Positions 1 through 5,683 of a stretch of 10,256 nucleotides of DNA are shown here, piece by piece. Origin of the DNA: Betaproteobacteria bacterium. Lineage in GTDB: Bacteria; Pseudomonadota; Gammaproteobacteria; Burkholderiales; SG8-39. Position 1 is the first letter of the stretch. The number at the start of each line of letters is the position of its first letter. The position numbers and the translations under genes are program-made. The notes beneath the pieces are model-generated. The model was not told where the DNA came from. It saw nothing but the letters and a program-made list of their open reading frames with translations, and ran no database searches. The DNA lies in NCBI GenBank assembly GCA_016867955.1, contig VGIE01000046.1:1-10256 (forward strand), written 5' to 3'.

Positions 1-733
1 TGGGGCGGACGCTCACATCTTCTCCGAAACCGGCTGGACGGAGGCACGCGCGCTGGATGGATCGATGAGGGCGCCGGCGGGTCCGTCCGCGACCGACTGG
101 CCGGCCGCGCACCTGCTCCGGGGCGGCATGCCCATACTCGGCATCGAGCCCGCAGTGATCGCGTGGAACACCAACCTCGTCAAGACGCGCATCACCGGCT
201 ACAAGGACCTGCTCGCGCCGGAACTCAAGGGCAAGGTCGGCATGCTGGACATGACCGCCACTGCCATGGTCGCCATCTATGACTGGGTGGAGAAAAACCA
301 GGGCGCGAACTTCTTTCCCCAACTGGCATCGCAGCAGACCAAGCTCTACGGCACAGTGACCGCGGGGGCACAATCTTTAGCATCGGGCGAACTCGCCGTG
401 GCCGGGCACCTGAATATCGGCATCGTGGTGCCGCTGATCAGGCAGGGCGCGCCAATCGGCGTGGTGGTACCCAATCCCAGCATCGGCGTGCGCTTCACCG
501 GGGGCACGCTTGGATGGGCAAGGCGTCCCAATGCCGGGCAGGTCTTCATGGACTACGTGATGTCGCGGCGCGGCCAGACCGTCTGGCACGGGGAAGGCGA
601 GTCTGGCAGCCCGCTCGCCAATATTCCAGGCAGCCTCGATGCGCGCACGATGAACCCCTATGACCCTACGCCCTACACGCCCGAGGTAGTCAACGCGGCG
701 CGCACCAGGTGGAATGCGCTGTTCAAGAAATAG
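1..733 (+). CDS. ABC transporter periplasmic substrate-binding protein, C-terminal part (5' end outside the window)
   Basis: The frame is open from base 2 with no stop, so the gene begins upstream of the window; 243 residues are visible before TAG at 731-733. An ATG at 65 is internal and not a credible start, because the sequence before it (for example DAHIFSETGW) continues the same fold. Visible segments fit the iron(III)/putrescine-like extracellular solute-binding family: an IAWNTNLVKTR-type strand near residue 59, 'YKDLLAPELKGKVGM' (the usual domain-hinge region), and 'GAPIGVVVPNPSIGV' followed by 'TGGTLGWARRPNAGQVFMDYVMSRRGQ', typical of the C-terminal lobe. Such proteins capture a ligand in the periplasm and deliver it to an inner-membrane permease. 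The signal peptide and the permease and ATPase genes would lie outside the window. The ligand cannot be deduced; metal and organic-acid binders share this fold. It converges on metZ and probably has no functional link to it. Confidence 0.85.
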   Translation, partial: GADAHIFSETGWTEARALDGSMRAPAGPSATDWPAAHLLRGGMPILGIEPAVIAWNTNLVKTRITGYKDLLAPELKGKVGMLDMTATAMVAIYDWVEKNQGANFFPQLASQQTKLYGTVTAGAQSLASGELAVAGHLNIGIVVPLIRQGAPIGVVVPNPSIGVRFTGGTLGWARRPNAGQVFMDYVMSRRGQTVWHGEGESGSPLANIPGSLDARTMNPYDPTPYTPEVVNAARTRWNALFKK

Positions 734-770
734 ACGGTGGCTGGCGCGGGTTTGACGCGCTGCGCCGCCG

Positions 771-1952
771 CTAGGCCTTCAATCCGCGTTCGAGGTCCGC
801 ACACAGGTTCTTCAGCGACTCCAGCCCCACGGCCACGCGCACCAGCCCTTCGGTGATGCCGGCCCGTGCGCGCGCTTCGGCGCTGATGCGACCGTGCGTC
901 GTTGTCGAGGGATGCGTGATTGTGGTCTTGGTGTCGCCGAGATTTGCGGTGATGGAGAGCAGCCGGGTTGCGTCGATGACCCGCCAGGCGTCCTCGCGCC
1001 CGCCCTTTACGATGAACGACACGACGGCTCCGCCGGTCTTTTGCTGCCGCATGGCCAAGTCGTGCTGTGGGTGCGAGGCGAGCCCCGGATACATCACGCG
1101 CTCGATGCCCGGATGCCCTTCAAGCCACTGCGCGAGTCCCAGGGCGTTGCGCGATTGCGCCTCCATGCGTATCGCCAGGGTCTCGAGCCCCTTCATGATC
1201 ACCCAGGCGTTAAACGCCGACAGCGTGAAGCCGGCGGTGCGCTGAAAGGGAAAGACAGCATCAGTGATGAGGTCCTTGCGGCCCAGCACCGCGCCCCCCA
1301 TGACGCGCCCCTGTCCGTCGAGGTACTTGGTCGCTGAGTGGATCACAAGGTCCGCGCCCAGTTCGAGAGGCTTCTGCAGCGCGGGGCTGCAGAAGCAGTT
1401 GTCCACCGCCAGCAGGGCGCCGCGCTTCCTCGCCAGCGAGGCCAGCGCGGCGATGTCTAACACTTCGGTCAGCGGGTTGGACGGCGTCTCCAGGAACAGC
1501 AGACGCGTCGCCGGCGTCATGGCGCGCTCCCACTCCGCGGGATCGCCGCCGTCGACGAAAGTCGTTTGCACGCCGAACCTGGAGAATATGGTGTTGAACA
1601 ACTGCACCGTGGCGCCAAACACGCCGGAAGCGCAGACCACGTGGTCCCCCGCCTTCAGCAGCGCCATGACGGTGGCGACGATGGCCGACATGCCGGAGGC
1701 CGTCGCAACACACGCCTCGGCGCCCTCCAGCGCGGCCAGCCGCTCCTGCATCGCGGTCACCGTGGGATTGGTGAAGCGCGAATAGATGTTCCCAGGCTCC
1801 GCCCCGCTGAAGCGCGCCGCCGCCTGCGCAGCGTTTTCGAACACAAAACTCGAGGTCAGGTACATGGCCTCGGAATGCTCGTTGAACTGGCTGCGATGGA
1901 TGCCGGCGCGCACCGCCAGCGTCTCCAGGTCGTACGTGTCGTCATTCTGCAT
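771..1952 (-). CDS. metZ: O-succinylhomoserine sulfhydrylase (MetZ)
   Basis: This PLP enzyme of the Cys/Met-metabolism family condenses O-succinylhomoserine with sulfide to give homocysteine in the direct-sulfhydrylation route to methionine. The 393 residues match the usual family length. Visible landmarks are 'YSRFTNPT' near residue 57 (the substrate/PLP phosphate segment from the partner subunit), 'SGMSAI' near 86, 'FLETPSNP' near 153, 'VDNCFCSP' near 183, and the Schiff-base lysine K209 in 'HSATKYLDGQGR', whose context is characteristic of MetZ rather than MetB or MetC. I chose the ATG at 1952 because GGAG lies 6 nt upstream of it; ATGs at 1955 and 1964 are in frame and possible. A still longer frame reaching 2090 runs through the terminator and riboswitch-like leader and is not credible. 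The upstream leader implies control by S-adenosylmethionine. Specificity for the O-acetyl substrate (MetY-like) is less likely. Confidence 0.93.
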   Translation of the reverse strand: MQNDDTYDLETLAVRAGIHRSQFNEHSEAMYLTSSFVFENAAQAAARFSGAEPGNIYSRFTNPTVTAMQERLAALEGAEACVATASGMSAIVATVMALLKAGDHVVCASGVFGATVQLFNTIFSRFGVQTTFVDGGDPAEWERAMTPATRLLFLETPSNPLTEVLDIAALASLARKRGALLAVDNCFCSPALQKPLELGADLVIHSATKYLDGQGRVMGGAVLGRKDLITDAVFPFQRTAGFTLSAFNAWVIMKGLETLAIRMEAQSRNALGLAQWLEGHPGIERVMYPGLASHPQHDLAMRQQKTGGAVVSFIVKGGREDAWRVIDATRLLSITANLGDTKTTITHPSTTTHGRISAEARARAGITEGLVRVAVGLESLKNLCADLERGLKA

Positions 1953-2009
1953 CATCGTCTCCATGGGCTGAATTATGTGGACCGCCCGAGGCCAAGTCGC
2001 ACACGCCCC

Positions 2010-2050
2010 AAAAAACAAAAAACCCGTCGAGCATTCGCTAAGACGGGTTT
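2010..2050 (-). terminator. Rho-independent terminator in the metZ leader
   Basis: On the minus strand AAACCCGTC (2050-2042) pairs perfectly with GACGGGTTT (2028-2020). Inside the loop, AGC (2039-2037) and GCT (2032-2030) can add a small inner stem with a GAAT loop. The 3' arm runs directly into two T runs (2022-2017 and 2015-2010) broken by one G. The plus strand has no T run after the stem, so it acts in one direction, towards metZ. It lies 57 bp before the metZ start and just after the riboswitch-like element, which makes it a likely expression platform. It could also terminate read-through from purF. I found no convincing antiterminator that captures the AAACCCGTC arm, so the switching mechanism stays open. 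Confidence 0.9.
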
Positions 2051-2058
2051 GATGACCA

Positions 2059-2134
2059 CGCTTTAGCGGCATTTGTTTGTCACCATCCAATCTCCCGGAG
2101 GCGGCGCCCGCAAGCTGCTAATCAAATCGGCGCA
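2059..2134 (-). promoter_or_regulatory. SAM-II-like (metA-type) riboswitch aptamer upstream of metZ, with an extra internal hairpin
   Basis: Read on the minus strand: P1 is GCGCC (2133-2129) pairing with GGCGC (2108-2104). The loop between begins GAUUUG (2128-2123) and ends CUUGC (2114-2110), the conserved SAM-II L1 signature. Downstream comes GUGACAAACAAAUG, then GCUAAAG (2067-2061). The Sargasso metX SAM-II aptamer, as I recall it, has GAUUU...UUGC in the loop and GUGAUAAAUG then GCUAAA downstream, nearly the same order and spacing inside the motif. GCUU (2115-2112) can form the pseudoknot helix with AA(U)GC (2073-2069) if one U is bulged. Between P1 and the 3' half is an insertion of about 19 nt that can fold as CCUCC/GGAUGG. 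SAM-II binds S-adenosylmethionine and usually represses methionine genes, which fits metZ. The identification is from memory of the motif, without a covariance-model search. Confidence 0.8.
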
Positions 2135-2140
2135 GGTCGA

Positions 2141-2169
2141 AACTTACTATCCCAACAGAAAACTGTCAA
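2141..2169 (-). promoter_or_regulatory. Predicted sigma-70 promoter of the metZ leader
   Basis: A perfect -35 TTGACA (2169-2164, minus strand) is followed after a 17-nt spacer by TAAGTT (2146-2141), a weak -10 sharing three of six consensus bases. TAGTAA at 2149-2144 is an alternative, but its spacer is only 14 nt. The stretch is locally AT-rich in a GC-rich background. With the 17-nt spacer, transcription would begin around 2134, which is exactly where the first helix of the riboswitch-like element starts. That agreement is the main reason to believe it. Confidence 0.6.
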
Positions 2170-2261
2170 ACAAAGGCGCTGACCTCGGCTTTGCCGACAG
2201 GTTGTCCGCTCCCAGTTCGAAGGCGGGGTACGGCGCCAAACGAAGGCCGGTGCGAAATCAG

Positions 2262-2330
2262 CTCCAGGCGGGAAAACTGCAGCGCGAGCGGCCATCGGGG
2301 CCCTAAAGCAGGCGGCGCAGGTTTACCGCG
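2262..2330. repeat. 69-bp direct repeat, copy A
   Basis: This copy and the one at 2360-2428 align without gaps at 56 of 69 positions (81%) and are offset by 98 bp. The shared blocks are ccaggcggg, gcgcgagcgg, gggccct and caggcggcgca. It is the copy farther from purF. Plus-strand reading in the frame containing 2261 gives a continuous Ala-rich peptide through this unit. The inverted repeat present in copy B is broken here at several pairs without compensating changes, which argues against a conserved RNA hairpin as the reason for the repeat. Confidence 0.8.
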
Positions 2331-2359
2331 CCGCCAAGCGGAGATCAGTATGGACCCAC

Positions 2360-2428
2360 CGCCAGGCGGGGAAACCGCCGCGCGAGCGGCGGTCAGGGCC
2401 CTCGAACAGGCGGCGCAAGCTTATCGCG
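2360..2428. repeat. 69-bp direct repeat, copy B, with internal perfect hairpin
   Basis: This copy starts 12 bp past the purF stop and matches copy A at 81%. It contains a perfect 8-bp inverted repeat, accgccgc (2374-2381) and gcggcggt (2386-2393), around a 4-base loop gcga. Transcribed from the minus strand, the hairpin lies about 47-66 nt after the purF stop and is followed by only TTT then CCCC on that strand. It could slow polymerase or protect the purF mRNA 3' end, but it is a poor intrinsic terminator. Confidence 0.8.
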
Positions 2429-2439
2429 CTGACGCTCCC

Positions 2440-3954
2440 TCAGGCATGGTTCAGGTCCAGCTGATTCGCGTCCACGTCCTCGCCGTCGTTTTCCCGGCTG
2501 GCATCACGGCTCTGCTCCACCGACTTGAGGTAGGCATCCGTGACGTCCCCCGTCACATAGCGGCCGCTGAAACAGGATGTCTCGAATTGCATCAGGCGCG
2601 GGTTGACTTCGCGCACCGCCTGCTCGAGACCTTCGAGGTCCTGGTAGATCACCGCATCCGCGCAAATCTCGCGCGCGATCTCTTCGTCGGTCCGTCCCGG
2701 CGCGATCAGCTCCTGCCGCGTCGGCATGTCGATGCCGTAGACGTTGGCGTAGCGCACGGCAGGTGCAGCCGAGGCGAAGTACACTTTTTTTGCACCGGCC
2801 TCGCGTGCCATCTGCACAATCTCCCTACTGGTGGTGCCGCGCACGATGGAGTCATCGACGATCAGGACATTCTTGTCCTTGAACTCCATCGCCATCACGT
2901 TGAGCTTCTGCCGCACGGACTTCTTTCGAATGGCCTGGCCGGGCATGATGAACGTGCGCCCGATATAGCGATTTCGGATGAAGCCCTCGCGATAGCTCAC
3001 GCCCAGAACCGCGGCCATCTCCATGGCGCTGGGACGGCTGGTGTCGGGCACGGGAACCACCATGTCGATCTTCGCATCGGGAAGGGTGCGCTGCACCTTG
3101 AGCGCGAGGTGGCGGCCCATGTTGAGGCGCGCCTCGTAGACCGACACGCCATCCATGACCGAATCCGGGCGCGCGAGGTATACGTACTCGAAAATGCAGG
3201 GTGCAAGCACCGATTTCTCCGCACACTGGCGTGTGTGCAGCGTCCCCGTTTCATCGACAAATATCGCTTCCCCCGGCGCCACATCGCGAACCGGCTCGAA
3301 GCCGAATGCGTTGAGCGCAACGCTCTCCGACGCGGCCAGGTACTCCGGGCCCTGCGGCGTCTCGGCGCGCCCGAAGATCAGCGGACGTATCCCATAGGGG
3401 TCGCGAAAGGCGAGCAGGCCGTAACCCGCGATCATGGCCACTACCGCATAGGCGCCGCGGCAGCGGCGATGCACGTTGGCAACCGCCGCGAAGATCTTCT
3501 CCACATCCAGCCATGTGCCCTTGGCGGCAAGCTCCAGTTCGTGGGCAAGTACGTTGAGCAGAACTTCAGAGTCGGAGTTGGTGTTGATGTGCCGGAGGTC
3601 CTGCCGGAACATCTCCTGCTTCAGCGCCTCGGAATTGGTGAGGTTGCCGTTGTGTCCGAGCACGATGCCGAACGGCGAATTCACGTAGAACGGCTGCGCC
3701 TCGCCTGCGTTGGATGCCGAGCCGGCAGTCGGATAGCGGCAATGCGCTATGCCGATTTCGCCAGGCAGAGAGCGCATGTCGCGGGTACGGAACACGTCGC
3801 GCACCATTCCCGGACCCTTGTGCATGTGGAAGGTCTTGGACTCCGAGGTTACGATGCCGGCGGCGTCCTGACCCCGATGCTGCAGCAGCAGCAATCCGTC
3901 ATAGAGCATCTGGTTCACCGGTGTTCGAGCGAATACGCCGAGGATGCCGCACAT
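2440..3954 (-). CDS. purF: Amidophosphoribosyltransferase (PurF)
   Basis: PurF catalyses the first committed step of purine synthesis: glutamine amide nitrogen and PRPP give 5-phosphoribosylamine. The 504 residues match the E. coli-type enzyme. The N-terminal nucleophile is Cys2 directly after Met, with no propeptide. The Ntn glutaminase domain shows 'HRGQDAAGI' near residue 26, R73 in 'HCRYPTAG' and 'GHNGNLTN' near 100. The phosphoribosyltransferase domain shows 'VVPVPDTSRPSA', the 'GRTFIMPGQAIR' flexible loop, and the PRPP motif 'VLIVDDSIVRGTTS' at about 363-376. The acidic tail after about residue 480 looks lineage-specific. The start is supported by AAGGA (minus strand of 3961-3965), 6 nt before ATG. 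Neighbouring cvpA is its usual partner. The 216-bp gap upstream may hold its own promoter. A very long plus-strand frame opposite this gene is only its antisense shadow. Confidence 0.97.
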   Translation of the reverse strand: MCGILGVFARTPVNQMLYDGLLLLQHRGQDAAGIVTSESKTFHMHKGPGMVRDVFRTRDMRSLPGEIGIAHCRYPTAGSASNAGEAQPFYVNSPFGIVLGHNGNLTNSEALKQEMFRQDLRHINTNSDSEVLLNVLAHELELAAKGTWLDVEKIFAAVANVHRRCRGAYAVVAMIAGYGLLAFRDPYGIRPLIFGRAETPQGPEYLAASESVALNAFGFEPVRDVAPGEAIFVDETGTLHTRQCAEKSVLAPCIFEYVYLARPDSVMDGVSVYEARLNMGRHLALKVQRTLPDAKIDMVVPVPDTSRPSAMEMAAVLGVSYREGFIRNRYIGRTFIMPGQAIRKKSVRQKLNVMAMEFKDKNVLIVDDSIVRGTTSREIVQMAREAGAKKVYFASAAPAVRYANVYGIDMPTRQELIAPGRTDEEIAREICADAVIYQDLEGLEQAVREVNPRLMQFETSCFSGRYVTGDVTDAYLKSVEQSRDASRENDGEDVDANQLDLNHA

Positions 3955-3960
3955 GATGAT

Positions 3961-3965
3961 TCCTT
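3961..3965 (-). promoter_or_regulatory. Shine-Dalgarno site of purF
   Basis: AAGGA on the minus strand sits 6 nt before the purF ATG at 3954. It is the clearest ribosome binding site in the window and fixes the start so that Cys2 becomes the N-terminal catalytic residue. Confidence 0.75.
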
Positions 3966-4032
3966 AAGAGTGCCAAAGAGAGTACTTCACAAATGCGGGA
4001 ACCCCCCCTCCGGCTTCCCTGCATCAAGGGCC

Positions 4033-4062
4033 ATTTCACAGATTCCGAACTGCCCCTGACAA
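4033..4062 (-). promoter_or_regulatory. Candidate purF promoter in the cvpA-purF gap
   Basis: On the minus strand TTGTCA (4062-4057, five of six -35 bases) is separated by 18 nt from TGAAAT (4038-4033, four of six -10 bases), about 80 bp before purF. The gap is unusually long for this cluster and a promoter there would let purines be controlled separately. I see no clear PurR-type operator. A small perfect inverted repeat, ttctg-t-cagaa, lies upstream at 4117-4127. This is a motif match only. Confidence 0.3.
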
Positions 4063-4170
4063 TACGGGGGACTACTCCCTTCTCGTAACCTTTGCCAGGC
4101 TACCCTCAGACGGCAATTCTGTCAGAAACCCGCGAGCACCGACTACCCGGGTCCCGTCGCGCAGCTCCGA

Positions 4171-4683
4171 TCAGGGCCTTGACTCTGCGCCCCGCATCCC
4201 GAATCGCATACGTTCGGCAAGCCCTTCCGGTAGCGCGCGCTTTATCAGCACCACCATCGTCTCCAGCGGGTCTGACAGCACCGCATCGCGCCAGAATGGT
4301 TCGCGCGGCAACGGAGTCAACCCCCCGAGCATCACCATCACCAGCACGATGACCAGGCCGCGGACCAGTCCGAACAGTGCCCCCAGCATGCGATCGGCCC
4401 AGCCCAGCCCGGCTGCCTTCACCACCTTCGACAGGATCATGCCGATCAGTCCCGACAACACCCATACGCCGATGAAGATGATCAGGAAGGCACTCAGACC
4501 CGCCAGAAACGGCCCCAGGCTCACCGGCAGTAGGCCGGCCAATGCCTGGGCAAATGTCATCGCCAGTACGAAGGCGGCAACCCAACCTGCCACGGACACC
4601 AGTTCGCGCACGAATCCGTGCATCAGACTCCACAGCAGCGACAGCCCAAGCACCGCGAGCACCGCGTAGTCGAACCACGTCAT
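4171..4683 (-). CDS. cvpA: CvpA family inner-membrane protein
   Basis: This 170-residue hydrophobic protein shows about four membrane segments, near residues 4-22, 30-50, 59-86 and 100-121, with a short charged C-terminal tail. 'FDYAVLAVLGLSLLWSLMHGFVRELVSVAGWVAAF' near the N-terminus and 'ADRMLGALFGLVRGLVIVLV' in the third quarter are hallmark CvpA family segments. The family is named for colicin V production in E. coli, and its molecular role is still unclear; links to envelope stress and bile-salt resistance have been reported. It lies 21 bp after the SPOR gene and upstream of purF, the classic order. The Shine-Dalgarno is poor, so translational coupling to the SPOR gene is plausible. The family call is firm, the function is not. 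Confidence 0.93.
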   Translation of the reverse strand: MTWFDYAVLAVLGLSLLWSLMHGFVRELVSVAGWVAAFVLAMTFAQALAGLLPVSLGPFLAGLSAFLIIFIGVWVLSGLIGMILSKVVKAAGLGWADRMLGALFGLVRGLVIVLVMVMLGGLTPLPREPFWRDAVLSDPLETMVVLIKRALPEGLAERMRFGMRGAESRP

Positions 4684-4704
4684 TCGCCAGCCAGTCCGCG
4701 CCGC

Positions 4705-5565
4705 CTAGCGCGGGGCAACCGGACCGACATCGACACCCTTGGCCTTGAGCTTGTCGCGTGCCTTTTCCGCCGCGTCGCGCGTCGGAAAGGGGCCGGCGAG
4801 AACCTTGAGCGCTGCGGCCTTGCCCGCCACGGCAGTCTCCGGGGCCTGCTCGGTAAAACTCTCATAGCCCGCACTGGAGACCCAGCCGCGGACTTTCTTG
4901 ATATTGTCGGGATTGCGGAACAGGCCCAATGGAACGACGAAGGACTGCCCGGAGGCGCCCTTGGCCGTATCGGGCTTGGCCCGGGCTGCGGCGTTCTCCG
5001 CGACTGGTTTGGGCCCGGCGCCTGCAGTGGCGCTGGTCGCATCGTTAGCAGAGTTTGGCGCCGCTGCCTTGCTGGCTTCGGCCTTTGCTGCGCCAGCCTT
5101 CGTCACGTCGGCCTTGGCAACGTCTGCGTTCGCGACAACCGGTTTCCCGGCCTCCGTCCTGGGCGCCGGTGGCTTAGCCGCTGCATCGCCGCGGGAAGCA
5201 GCGGGGGGCTTGGCCGCGTCCGCCACCCGGTCGGCCTTTTCAGAAACGGACGCTGGTGCAGCCGGTATTGGCGCCCTCGCGTCAACACGCGACTCGGGCA
5301 CGGTCTTGGCAGCCTCGGCCTTGGATTGGTTGCCCGCAGCCGTCCTGGCCTCGGGCTTGGGATCCACGACCGGCAGCGCCCGTGAGGAAGAGCGGCCGGC
5401 ATCCTGGCTGGGAATCTGGATCGTCAGGTCCTGCGAAATGGGCTTGGGTTCGCGATCGAATACGACGGGCAGGACAATGACGACAAAAACCACGAGCGCG
5501 ATGACCCCGACCAGGCGCCGCCGTGCGCGGCGCTGCAAATCCACTGCGTCCGGGGTCTCCGCCAT
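4705..5565 (-). CDS. Membrane-anchored SPOR-domain protein (DedD-like)
   Basis: The 286-residue protein has a short Arg-rich cytoplasmic start (RRARRR near 12-17), one membrane helix at about 18-36, a long Ala/Lys/Pro-rich periplasmic linker (about 60-200) and a C-terminal SPOR domain from about 207, recognisable from 'FVVPLGLF' at 209, 'AGYESF' and 'VLAGPFPTRDAAEKARDKLKAKG'. SPOR domains bind denuded glycan strands at the division septum, so a cell-division or septal-wall role is likely. The order folC-SPOR-cvpA-purF matches dedD of E. coli; the symbol is left blank because SPOR proteins are easily confused. I chose the ATG at 5565 because the membrane anchor follows it directly; the same frame is open back to 5811 but that extension overlaps folC and has no membrane-protein character. 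The linker has AKADVTKAGAAKAEASKA-like low-complexity repeats. Confidence 0.88.
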   Translation of the reverse strand: MAETPDAVDLQRRARRRLVGVIALVVFVVIVLPVVFDREPKPISQDLTIQIPSQDAGRSSSRALPVVDPKPEARTAAGNQSKAEAAKTVPESRVDARAPIPAAPASVSEKADRVADAAKPPAASRGDAAAKPPAPRTEAGKPVVANADVAKADVTKAGAAKAEASKAAAPNSANDATSATAGAGPKPVAENAAARAKPDTAKGASGQSFVVPLGLFRNPDNIKKVRGWVSSAGYESFTEQAPETAVAGKAAALKVLAGPFPTRDAAEKARDKLKAKGVDVGPVAPR

Positions 5566-5647
5566 TAGATCATCTCGCGACGTGGGGATTTGTCGGAAAA
5601 CCGCGCTCTGTCTCGCGCCCGCGCGATAGCGCAGGGAACTCGAAACC

Positions 5648-5676
5648 GCTATAGGCACGCCTTGGCACTTTTTGAA
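5648..5676 (-). promoter_or_regulatory. Candidate promoter in the folC-SPOR gap
   Basis: On the minus strand TTCAAA (5676-5671) and TATAGC (5653-5648) each match four of six sigma-70 bases with an ideal 17-nt spacer. They sit just after the folC stop and about 83 bp before the SPOR gene. The 118-bp gap holds no gene that I can support. It could start a SPOR-cvpA-purF transcript. Motif match only. Confidence 0.3.
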
Positions 5677-5683
5677 CCATTCC

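Larger units (their letters stand above)
2182..2430 (+). pseudogene. Possible decayed remnant of an Ala/Lys-rich repeat protein
   Basis: I do not recognise this. Two repeat units downstream of purF read on the plus strand as PGGKTAARAAIGALKQAAQ (from 2264) and PGGETAARAAVRALEQAAQ (from 2362), each continuing into YRA. Of 13 nucleotide differences between the units, eight fall at third, four at first and one at second codon positions in this reading, a pattern expected of sequence once under protein selection. A degenerate third unit, ending YGAKRR, may lie at about 2190-2245. The units are offset by 98 and about 95 bp, so each is one base out of frame with the next. No intact frame, start codon or ribosome site ties them together. 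A broken gene fits; a noncoding repeat whose substitutions match codon positions by chance is the alternative. Confidence 0.25.

Noticed and set aside
734..770. Bidirectional terminator between the substrate-binding protein gene and metZ
   Set aside because: The 37-bp convergent gap is GC-rich, but I found no convincing stem followed by a T run on either strand.
1953..2090. N-terminal extension of metZ to an ATG at 2090
   Set aside because: The extension would translate the riboswitch-like element and terminator; MetZ homologues start near LETLAVRAG, and GGAG supports the ATG at 1952.
2010..2140. Free-standing small RNA between promoter and terminator
   Set aside because: Promoter plus terminator about 130 bases apart also fits an sRNA, but the SAM-II signature and position upstream of metZ make a cis-acting leader more likely; terminated leaders could still accumulate.
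2073..2306. 77-codon plus-strand open frame in the purF-metZ gap
   Set aside because: Its first part is antisense to the riboswitch-like element, it has no ribosome site that I can see, and it stops inside repeat copy A. Only the repeat-like end is of interest.
2191..4059. 622-codon open frame on the plus strand
   Set aside because: It is codon-aligned antisense to purF, where stops are rare in high-GC genes. purF opposite has every catalytic motif and a good ribosome site, and this frame gives a His/Arg-rich peptide with no recognisable domain.
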